A stretch of 64,000 bases of DNA, from the NCBI RefSeq assembly GCF_042682785.1, contig NZ_JBHUIB010000003.1, positions 806,001-870,000 on the forward strand. Reading direction: 5' to 3'. A program made the translations under genes and the position numbers. Positions 44,246-51,637 of the stretch are shown here, piece after piece (positions within the stretch are counted from its first letter, which is position 1; each line of letters opens with the position of its first letter). The notes under the pieces are model-generated. The model did no database searches, was not told the origin of the DNA, and saw nothing but the letters and a program-made list of their open reading frames with translations. This stretch comes from Thalassotalea_F euphylliae. GTDB lineage: Bacteria > Pseudomonadota > Gammaproteobacteria > Enterobacterales > Alteromonadaceae.

Positions 44246-44352
44246 AACTCGTCCAATCAAACAACAATTAATGGCTATCTAGCCGTCTAAAACCATTAGA
44301 GCAGTCGAACACCGAAAGCACAAGCAAAAGTTCATGCTTAAAAGGTATATTT
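44246..44352. promoter_or_regulatory. metC upstream region
   Basis: About 107 bp between metC and the MITE-like element. It should hold the metC promoter. One MetJ-like octamer (AGCCGTCT at 44281-44288, 7/8) is present, but the neighbouring octamer matches poorly. I see no other feature. Confidence 0.3.
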
Positions 44353-44618
44353 ATACCAATTAGATTAATGATTTGTGTCCTCAGCGAGATTTAAAAGGCT
44401 TAGAGGCAAGGCATAGATTGCCGAGAAAGGTGGTTCCCTTGTCAAAATCAATAACGCTGCATGTAGGCCTTTTAAACTCGCCTTTCAGGAGCTTGTCAGA
44501 TGCAAGATAACTACGGCAGTTTTGCTTGCTGTAGGATAACTATATCTTTACAAAACTTTCTTGTTCTCTCACCTCTGACATAGCTCTGAGTTGATTAAAT
44601 CATTAGTCCAATTGGTAT
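44353..44618. mobile_element. MITE-like element with terminal inverted repeats
   Basis: A 266-bp non-coding element. Its 22-bp ends, 44353-44374 and 44597-44618, are inverted repeats matching at 19 of 22 positions; both ends begin ATACCAATT. Inside are further inverted pairs: 44384-44399 with 44467-44481, 44489-44500 with 44574-44586, and a small hairpin at about 44511-44532. It encodes no protein. The right end lies 4 bp after the polB stop. The ends resemble abundant ACCAATT repeats I associate with Alteromonadales genomes. A target-site duplication is not clear. No transposase is present, so it would need one acting in trans. Confidence 0.65.
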
Positions 44619-44621
44619 TAT

Positions 44622-46994
44622 TTAAAGAAACAAATTGAGTTGATCGTCTACAATGTCGTCAAAGGATAATTGAATAAAAGGCAGAATAGCGTCAGCAACT
44701 GATTTTAACTGGCGCTCGATATATAAATCGTAATCCAGCGGAGCATTTTGAACTTCAATAGCTTGGGGGCCAGCAGTCGTTATTACGTATTCGATATAAC
44801 CCTTATTTTGATATTTTTGCTTTTTACCGGCAGCTTTATGAATATCGTCCGCTGCACGCGCTGCTCTTATATGTGGCGGAACATTTTTTTGATAATCTCC
44901 CAATTTTCGACGTATTCTTTTTCTGTAAACGAGCTTTTCGTCCATTTTACCAGCTCTCGTTTTTTGTACAGTATCTTGCACAAAATCGATAACGGGCTCG
45001 TCATTAAATACTTTCCAATATAAAGTTTGTTGAAATTCTTTTGCTAAAGGTGTCCAGTCTGTTCGAACGGTTTCTAGTCCTTTAAATACGATGTTTCGTT
45101 CACCATCTTTTTCAACAAAGCCAGCATATCGTTTTTTAGTGCCAACATCTAAACCTCGAATAGTTGGCATAAAAAACTTAGTGAAGTGCGTTTCAAATTC
45201 TATTTCCAGCTTACTGGTAACCTCATAATCCTCACTAATTAATTGGTGCCATTTATCATTTATTAAAGCCTCAAGTTCTTTACCTAGCTTCCTGGCGTCA
45301 TTTGGTTCATGTTCATTACCAATGTGGACAAAGATAGAATCAGTATCGCCATAGATAACCGAGTATCCTATTTTTTCAATCCAAAGCTTTGTTGTCTTTA
45401 AAATTTGATGACCTCGCTTAGTGATTGAGCCAGATAAGCGCGGATCGAAGAACCGACAGCCAGTTGAACCCAGCACACCATAGAAGGAGTTCATGATAAT
45501 TTTAATCGCTTGAGATAACGCACTATTCTTTTGCCGTTTAGCAATATCTCGCTCAGCCCAAAGTTCATCGATTATTGCAGGTAGAAAATGTTCGTCTCGC
45601 GAAAAGTACGCTTCGTCAAAACCAGGTACTGCAGTTGCAGGTGCTTTTAGCCCTTCTACAAGACCCATAGGATCAATAAAGAACGTTCGAATGATAGAGG
45701 GGTAAAGAGACTTAAAGTCGAGTACCAAAACATTAGCATATAGCCCGGGTATTGAGTCCATCACGTAACCGCCTGGCGATACTAAATCAGAGCGTCCGTC
45801 CCCCAAATTTGGCGCAATATAACCGGCTCGATGCAGTTTGGGTAAATATAGGTTGGTAAATGCTGCGACCGAGCCACCTACTCTATCCAACGATAGACCG
45901 GTTAGCTTGCTTCGGAGCTTTGCAAAACTTAATAACTGGGTATGTTCAAATATTTCCCAAACTAGCTTACAATCTTCAAGATTATATTGTGCTAAAGCGA
46001 CTTTATCATGATGAAAATTATGAATTATTTCATTCAAGCGGTTTTCAACATCATCTACTTTTTTATGTTTACCTAACAGTGTGCTAGCAACATTTTCGAG
46101 TGAAAAGCTAGGGAAGTTATATGTCGCTGTTTTTAATAAATCGATACCATCAATGACCACTCGGCCAGCAATATCGAGAAACTTTTGGTCAGAATTGCGC
46201 TGATTACGCCAATAAGGCTCTTTTCCATCGCGCCCAATAGTAAAGGCAATATTGTGAAAATCGCAGCGCTTTTGCAGTAAACTAAAATCAAAATTGATGA
46301 CGTTCCAACCAATGTAAATATCAGGGTCATTAACAGTCGTCCAGGCAATAAATGCATAAAGCAACGCCTGTTCGTTTGCTACCGTCTCCATATATTCGCA
46401 GCCAACAACATCTTCATTTGAGGCGCCAACCATAAATACTTTTTGGTGCTTGTCACTGTACAAACCAATAGAGTACAGCTCGCCTTTCGGACTACACTCG
46501 ATATCAACAGACACCATATCAAGTTGAATATCTTTGGTTTCCTTTTTAAGTTTACATTGCAGTAATTGAGGGTAATTGTTGTTACTAGTTGGGTTTCCAA
46601 CGAAGGCCGCAACATCAGTAATAAAGCGCTCCATCGTGAAACGCTCTTCTATCCGAATATCGTCTTCATAGCACTTAACTCTATGTTGCTTGAGCGTGTC
46701 TCTTGCTTGGTAAAAATCTTTAAGCGAATTAAAATAAAGTCCGCATACCTGTTCGCCGCCAAAAGTAGACAACGTCAGCGGTTCTATTTTATCTAAAACA
46801 ATGCCGTGCTCTGATAAGATACGCTCGCTTTTCTCTTGGGCATGCTGCTCTATGAAAAATAGCGCTTTTTGGCCATCCACAAGACAATTTATAGGGCCCT
46901 CTGCCGTTTTTAACCACAACGAAATAATGATACCGCGCGACGTATCGTACGCTTTTTTGGTTAAAACAAAACCAAATGATTGTGTCGGATGCAT
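44622..46994 (-). CDS. polB: DNA polymerase II (family B)
   Basis: A 790-residue family B polymerase (E. coli 783) used in SOS restart and translesion synthesis. Proofreading Exo I has D164 and E166 in SVDIECSP. Polymerase motif A is DFKSLYPS at 426-433, and motif C is YGDTDS with D550 and D552. MNSFYGVLGS is motif B. The ATG is 27 bp from a consensus LexA box shared with divergent dinG. A MITE-like element follows the stop. Confidence 0.95.
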   Translation of the reverse strand: MHPTQSFGFVLTKKAYDTSRGIIISLWLKTAEGPINCLVDGQKALFFIEQHAQEKSERILSEHGIVLDKIEPLTLSTFGGEQVCGLYFNSLKDFYQARDTLKQHRVKCYEDDIRIEERFTMERFITDVAAFVGNPTSNNNYPQLLQCKLKKETKDIQLDMVSVDIECSPKGELYSIGLYSDKHQKVFMVGASNEDVVGCEYMETVANEQALLYAFIAWTTVNDPDIYIGWNVINFDFSLLQKRCDFHNIAFTIGRDGKEPYWRNQRNSDQKFLDIAGRVVIDGIDLLKTATYNFPSFSLENVASTLLGKHKKVDDVENRLNEIIHNFHHDKVALAQYNLEDCKLVWEIFEHTQLLSFAKLRSKLTGLSLDRVGGSVAAFTNLYLPKLHRAGYIAPNLGDGRSDLVSPGGYVMDSIPGLYANVLVLDFKSLYPSIIRTFFIDPMGLVEGLKAPATAVPGFDEAYFSRDEHFLPAIIDELWAERDIAKRQKNSALSQAIKIIMNSFYGVLGSTGCRFFDPRLSGSITKRGHQILKTTKLWIEKIGYSVIYGDTDSIFVHIGNEHEPNDARKLGKELEALINDKWHQLISEDYEVTSKLEIEFETHFTKFFMPTIRGLDVGTKKRYAGFVEKDGERNIVFKGLETVRTDWTPLAKEFQQTLYWKVFNDEPVIDFVQDTVQKTRAGKMDEKLVYRKRIRRKLGDYQKNVPPHIRAARAADDIHKAAGKKQKYQNKGYIEYVITTAGPQAIEVQNAPLDYDLYIERQLKSVADAILPFIQLSFDDIVDDQLNLFL

Positions 46995-47020
46995 TAATAC
47001 TCGCCAGCCAAACCAATAAA

Positions 47021-47036
47021 CTGTTAATATATACAG
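47021..47036. promoter_or_regulatory. LexA (SOS) box shared by polB and dinG
   Basis: CTGTTAATATATACAG fits the LexA operator pattern CTGT-N8-ACAG with an AT-rich centre. It lies between the divergent polB and dinG starts, both SOS-induced in E. coli, so one repressor site could control both. Confidence 0.8.
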
Positions 47037-47077
47037 CAGTTTAACGAATTCTTACCGAGTTGGAAATAAAACAGCGC

Positions 47078-49177
47078 ATGCTTAGTGAAAAAGTCAAAGA
47101 CGTCATACGTGGTTCATATAAATCTATCGGTGAGAACCTACCCAATTTTAATCCGCGAAAACAACAAACGTTTTTGATTGCAGAAATAGCAAAAACCTTG
47201 GCTGGTGAATACGACAAAAGCCGACGAATAATTGCTGTTGAAGCGGGAACAGGAACGGGTAAATCCTTAGCTTACTCAGTAAGTACCATCCCTCTTGCCT
47301 TGATGCGTCAAAAAAAGCTCGTTATCTCAACAGCAACTGTTGCATTGCAAGAGCAGCTTATTGATAAAGATTTGCCGTTTCTAAAAGAACACGGCGGTTT
47401 GGATTTTAAATATACGTTAGCGAAAGGCAGACAACGTTATGTCTGCCGACAAAAGTTAGAAATAGTCGCAAACGACAATGACGAGCCACAAGCTGGGTTC
47501 ACATTTGCTGAAAAGCCAAGCGATTATGACATTCGACTGATTAAACAGCTCAAGAAGTCCCTAGACGAAGGAAAATGGCAAGGCGATAGAGATTCTTGGG
47601 TAGATCACATTCCAAATCATATATGGCAGCTCATTCAGTCTGACAAGCATAGTTGTTTACGCCACTTGCCTGAGCACACACATTGTCCTTTTCATAAAGC
47701 GCGAGAAACAATGGACGCAGCAGATGTTGTTGTCGTTAATCACTCTTTACTTCTTTCTGATCTCGACATGGGCGGCGGGAAAATCCTGCCAGAGCCCGAT
47801 GAAACTTACTACGTAATTGATGAAGCGCATCACTTACCAAAGGTTACACGTGACCATGCTAGTGCTGCAATAACGCTAAAAGGTTCTATTGATTGGCTTC
47901 AAAAGCTTTCCGAAAGTGGTGATCGATTATCTAAACTGGTTAAAACTCAATCTGCCATTTCTCCATCACTTAAACTGGCCGATGACTGCCAAGATATTCT
48001 CGTGTCGATGCAAAAGGTTGTGCAGTTTATTGAAAGCAATCAACAGCAACTCTTTAAAAAGCCCGACAACAAAAATGAAGATGAGCTACTCCACCGATTT
48101 GAGCATGGCATTGTGCCGCAAACAATTAAGTCAAACGCTGAAGAATTGTACGAGCTTAGCAAAAAATGTCTGAATCATACGAATAAACTATACATGCTAC
48201 TTGTTGAAGCAATAAAAGATGGCGAGGTAAAAAATTACCTCGCTGAACCTTTACTGGCTGAATTTGGTTTCTATACACAACGTCTAGAGAATTTTTCAGC
48301 ACTCTGGGCAATGTATGCAAAAACAGATAGTGAAAAAGCTGCACCATTAGCAAGGTGGTTAGAAAAAACAGTGGGCAAAAAACAAGACTACGTTATTTCA
48401 GCGTCACCTATCGAAGTCGGTTTTACCCTAGAAGATAATTTATGGTCAAAATGTGCAGGAGCTGTTTTGTGTTCAGCAACCATTGTCGCGCTAAAATCGT
48501 TCGAACATTTTCGAAGACAGGTTGGCCTTGGGCAAAATGACGGTACGCAGTATCAACAAGTCAGTTCACCATTCAATTATAGAGAAAATGCGACGTTAGT
48601 CATTCCAAATACCCGCGTTGAACCAAGTCATACAAAGTTTACCGATGAACTCGTTCGGCTGTTACCTGATCTTATTAAACAAGATGAAGCAACATTAGTG
48701 TTATTCTCTTCGTACTGGCAAATGGAACAAGTTGCTCAACAGTTGCGCGAGAAACATAAAATATCTTTGCAAATGCAAGGTGAGCAATCTCGACAGCAAA
48801 TCATCGCTAATCACAAGACTAAACGAGACATCGGTAAGCCTAGCCTTATTTTCGGCACACAGAGTTTTTCTGAAGGACTCGATTTACCAGGTGATTACCT
48901 AACACACGTGATCATTACCAAACTCCCCTTTTCAGTCCCGACATCCCCCATAGAAGAAGCACATGCAGAATATGTAACCGCGAAAGGTGGTAACCCTTTT
49001 ATGTCAATAACGGTGCCTGAAGCCTCTAAAAAGTTGATCCAAGCATGTGGCAGGCTATTAAGGAATGAAAAAGATTACGGCACGATAACGCTTTTAGACC
49101 GACGAGTAGTGACTAAGCGATACGGCAGTGAACTGTTAGACTCTCTCCCTCCTTACAAACGAGAGGTTAAGTACTAA
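47078..49177 (+). CDS. dinG: ATP-dependent helicase DinG
   Basis: A 699-residue superfamily 2 XPD-like 5'-3' helicase. Walker A is EAGTGTGKS at 55-63. The DEAH box is at 248-251. Fe-S domain cysteines C123, C193 and C203 are visible. The fourth (E. coli C199 position) is absent, replaced by a His-rich segment HLPEHTH. It lacks the basic C-terminal tail of the E. coli protein. The ATG at 47078 aligns with the E. coli start; the frame also opens at a TTG (47060). It is SOS-controlled with polB. Confidence 0.92.
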   Translation: MLSEKVKDVIRGSYKSIGENLPNFNPRKQQTFLIAEIAKTLAGEYDKSRRIIAVEAGTGTGKSLAYSVSTIPLALMRQKKLVISTATVALQEQLIDKDLPFLKEHGGLDFKYTLAKGRQRYVCRQKLEIVANDNDEPQAGFTFAEKPSDYDIRLIKQLKKSLDEGKWQGDRDSWVDHIPNHIWQLIQSDKHSCLRHLPEHTHCPFHKARETMDAADVVVVNHSLLLSDLDMGGGKILPEPDETYYVIDEAHHLPKVTRDHASAAITLKGSIDWLQKLSESGDRLSKLVKTQSAISPSLKLADDCQDILVSMQKVVQFIESNQQQLFKKPDNKNEDELLHRFEHGIVPQTIKSNAEELYELSKKCLNHTNKLYMLLVEAIKDGEVKNYLAEPLLAEFGFYTQRLENFSALWAMYAKTDSEKAAPLARWLEKTVGKKQDYVISASPIEVGFTLEDNLWSKCAGAVLCSATIVALKSFEHFRRQVGLGQNDGTQYQQVSSPFNYRENATLVIPNTRVEPSHTKFTDELVRLLPDLIKQDEATLVLFSSYWQMEQVAQQLREKHKISLQMQGEQSRQQIIANHKTKRDIGKPSLIFGTQSFSEGLDLPGDYLTHVIITKLPFSVPTSPIEEAHAEYVTAKGGNPFMSITVPEASKKLIQACGRLLRNEKDYGTITLLDRRVVTKRYGSELLDSLPPYKREVKY

Positions 49178-49189
49178 CATGTTAATTGT

Positions 49190-49900
49190 CTATTTTAGAT
49201 TATCGTTAATATGGCCTTGCTCATGAATGATAGCTTTTAAACTGATGGTTAATGCTTCAACAAGGTGATGGTGTTTATGCTGGACAAGGTGATAGCCTTT
49301 GACCGTTCTTATCACTTGTTTTTGAACGTTATCAACAAGAATGTTGTCATTATTCCCTGTACGAAATAACGACTGACCGCCAATTTCAAAGGTAAGAATG
49401 TAATCTAGCCGGCCCTTAGCAAACATATCTGTTAATTGTGCCCCGTCCGCGATTTGATAGGTGCTAGCCTTTTTTTGTTTCATGAATTGGGTCGTTAAAT
49501 TTAAACCACCCAGAGTGCCGATAACCAACTCTGGATTATCAAGCACAGCTAACTCGCAAATAACTGACGCCTGACAATACAAGGCTAAATCACCTGAGAT
49601 TAGCGGGACAGGCACTTTAATCATATCAAGTGTATTCGCTATTTCTTCAACGCGAACTGCGAGACCGTCCAGTTCTCCGGATTTTGCCATTTTTGCACTT
49701 CTTCCTGGTGACAATGCAATAAGATTTACTCGATAGCCTATACGACTGTAGGCTTTAACAAGATACTCTTCTACAGGTTTAAAGAAGTGAATATTCGGCT
49801 GCGAGTCGATAGATACGGTTGGTTTATCTTGTGCGAATGCGGTCAACGGCAATAAACAAAGAAAACGTAATCCTAAAAAACGGCGCATACTGTGGCTCAA
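49190..49900 (-). CDS. Periplasmic solute-binding protein, family 3-like (orphan)
   Basis: A 236-residue protein with a signal peptide ending at about ALTAFAQ-like residues 20-24 (TAFAQ). The mature part shows the amino-acid-binding-protein pattern: ALSPGRSAKMAKSGELDGLAVRV, NPELVIGTLGGLN, FAKGRLDYIL and a C-terminal helix. No permease or ATPase lies nearby. The TTG at 49900 has AAAGGA just upstream; the ATG at 49888 lacks a near Shine-Dalgarno, so TTG is preferred. It is tail-to-tail with dinG (12 bp) and is upstream-neighboured by pdsO. Confidence 0.68.
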   Translation of the reverse strand: MSHSMRRFLGLRFLCLLPLTAFAQDKPTVSIDSQPNIHFFKPVEEYLVKAYSRIGYRVNLIALSPGRSAKMAKSGELDGLAVRVEEIANTLDMIKVPVPLISGDLALYCQASVICELAVLDNPELVIGTLGGLNLTTQFMKQKKASTYQIADGAQLTDMFAKGRLDYILTFEIGGQSLFRTGNNDNILVDNVQKQVIRTVKGYHLVQHKHHHLVEALTISLKAIIHEQGHINDNLK

Positions 49901-50014
49901 AAAATCCTTTTAGTACAGTATGTGCCGGGGGCTAGATTTTTGCCAATATGGCTCAAGCCAATGCGCTAAAATAGCTAAATATTTTTGTGCTCATGCAAAT
50001 TGGTTGACGATAAT

Positions 50015-50743
50015 TTAGTTTTTGGCCGTTTGAGTATTATTGTTTACTTTAAGCACAACGCGTCGGTCATAAAAACTAGACTTTTGCTGAGCGTTTGCAA
50101 CGACTGGCTGTGAGTCACCAAACCCTTGCGTAGAAATCTTATCGGCATCTACGCCATAATTTACCAGTTTGCTTTTAACCGCTTCGGCACGAGCTAGGGA
50201 TAGTTTTTTGTTTAATGTTGAATTTCCCAACAAATCGGCATGGCCAGATAAGTCAATCGACAGCTCATCGTGTTGATTTAAAATGCTCGCTAGTGAAGCA
50301 ATTTGTTCTTCATAATAAGTCGGCACCTCACTAGAACCGGTTTTAAACTGCATACTGAGTAATAAATTCGCAGCTGCCAACGCGCTGTGTTTTCCATTCT
50401 GTTGTTCTAATGCAATTAATTCTTGTTGATGTTGCTGCTCTGCTAACATCATTTGATGATTAAGCTTGGCTAACTGCATATCAAAGTCTTTTGCTTGCTG
50501 AGAATGTTGAGCAACTAACGTGTTTATTTCGTCATCCTGATTAACCGTTTTAACTAAGAATGTACTGGCCAAACCGGTAATTAAAGCCCCAGCAGGACCA
50601 CCAAAAATAGCACCTACTACTGCGCCAGTACCAAACCCGATTTCTTCTTTTTGAGCATCGGTTAAGCCGTCGTCTTTTGCTAATGTCGCAGGACTTAATA
50701 CAAGCGAAGTGATTACTGCTGATGTGATTAATGCGTTTTTCAT
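50015..50743 (-). CDS. pdsO: Sortase-associated OmpA-like protein PdsO
   Basis: A 242-residue secreted protein. Signal peptide is at about 1-22 (ending SPATLA). A glycine-rich hydrophobic segment (about 36-60, GFGTGAVVGAIFGGPAGALI), a coiled coil (about 75-120) and an OmpA-like peptidoglycan-binding domain follow (about 145-235; SGHADLLGN, LSLARAEAVKSKL, YDRRVVLKV). This build and the AQQKSSFYDRRVV ending match PdsO of the proteobacterial dedicated sortase system. The ATG at 50743 has AAGGA 8 nt upstream. The longer frame from 50809 lacks one. It is divergent from pdsR. Confidence 0.85.
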   Translation of the reverse strand: MKNALITSAVITSLVLSPATLAKDDGLTDAQKEEIGFGTGAVVGAIFGGPAGALITGLASTFLVKTVNQDDEINTLVAQHSQQAKDFDMQLAKLNHQMMLAEQQHQQELIALEQQNGKHSALAAANLLLSMQFKTGSSEVPTYYEEQIASLASILNQHDELSIDLSGHADLLGNSTLNKKLSLARAEAVKSKLVNYGVDADKISTQGFGDSQPVVANAQQKSSFYDRRVVLKVNNNTQTAKN

Positions 50744-50823
50744 GTTCATTTTCCTTTCATGGATTGTTTGTTTTGCTTGGTATTCATTAAACAACTGAAA
50801 AAAGCCCATTTAGGGTGAACATA

Positions 50824-50870
50824 ATGGCAATTTGACGATCAAATATGGCAACAAAATGGCAATTCGCCAT
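50824..50870. promoter_or_regulatory. Direct-repeat array between pdsO and pdsR
   Basis: Three copies of ATGGCAA start at 50824, 50845 and 50856, that is 21 and 11 bp apart. The last one continues into the palindrome ATGGCAATTCGCCAT (50856-50870). ATTTGACGATCAAAT, a second dyad (50830-50844), lies between. Phasing of 11 bp is what OmpR/PhoB-type regulators bind, so this is a candidate PdsR site controlling both divergent genes. Confidence 0.55.
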
Positions 50871-50932
50871 AAAACAAGCATTTGCATTGTTTTTTATATA
50901 TAGTCCTCAAAAAATGCTAAACAGGTACAGCT

Positions 50933-51637
50933 ATGTCAAAGCGAATTGCTATCGTGGAAGATGATGATGCAATCAGAGAAAACTATGCTGATGTGCTACG
51001 CCATCAGGGTTATCAAGTGCAAAGTTTTGCAAATCGAGACTCTGCGATGTCTGCATTTACGGCCCAATTACCTCATCTGGTCATATTAGATATTGGATTA
51101 CACCACGAATACGATGCAGGCTTTGAGCTGTGTAAATGGTTAAGACAAAAGTCAGATACCTTGCCCATCATCTTTCTAACGGCCCGAGATAATGATGTAG
51201 ATACTGTATCTGGATTAAGAATTGGCGCGGACGACTATTTAACAAAAGATATTAGCCTACCTCACCTAACAGCACGTATCGCTGCGCTGTTTAGAAGGCA
51301 GGACGCACAAAATAAGCCCGTAGAACAAGAAAACCTCATAGAACGTGGCCACCTTTGCATCGACAGCCAAAAAATGACTATCCAATGGCAACAACAGTAT
51401 GTAGAGCTAACGGTTACAGAGTTTTGGATGATTTTCGCACTCGCTAAATCACCTGGACATGTAAAGAATCGCCAACAATTGATGCAAGATTCACAAATTT
51501 TTGTCGACGACAGTACGATAACATCACACGTCAAACGTATTAGAAAAAAGTTTATGAAAATAGATCCGACATTTAACTGTATTGAAACGGTATACGGTAT
51601 GGGCTACCGTTGGAATGACAGCGAGGAAAGTATTTAA
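50933..51637 (+). CDS. pdsR: Dedicated sortase system response regulator PdsR (OmpR/PhoB type)
   Basis: A 234-residue response regulator. The receiver has acidic D10 and D11, the phosphoacceptor D53 in VILDIGL, and the LTK motif near 105. The C-terminal winged helix (about 135-230) holds LTVTEFWMIFALAKSPGHV and SHVKRIRKKF. Its last base is shared with the start of the kinase gene, so the two are translationally coupled. The pairing with a CBM9-like sensor kinase and divergent pdsO identifies the dedicated sortase module. The target genes are unknown here. Confidence 0.85.
   Translation: MSKRIAIVEDDDAIRENYADVLRHQGYQVQSFANRDSAMSAFTAQLPHLVILDIGLHHEYDAGFELCKWLRQKSDTLPIIFLTARDNDVDTVSGLRIGADDYLTKDISLPHLTARIAALFRRQDAQNKPVEQENLIERGHLCIDSQKMTIQWQQQYVELTVTEFWMIFALAKSPGHVKNRQQLMQDSQIFVDDSTITSHVKRIRKKFMKIDPTFNCIETVYGMGYRWNDSEESI

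Noticed and set aside
44273..44288. Possible MetJ operator upstream of metC
   Set aside because: One octamer matches 7/8, but the adjacent one only about 4/8. MetJ needs at least two good tandem boxes, so it is not listed as a site.
47060..47077. TTG start for dinG, six codons upstream
   Set aside because: The ATG at 47078 aligns with the start of E. coli DinG, and no Shine-Dalgarno favours the TTG.
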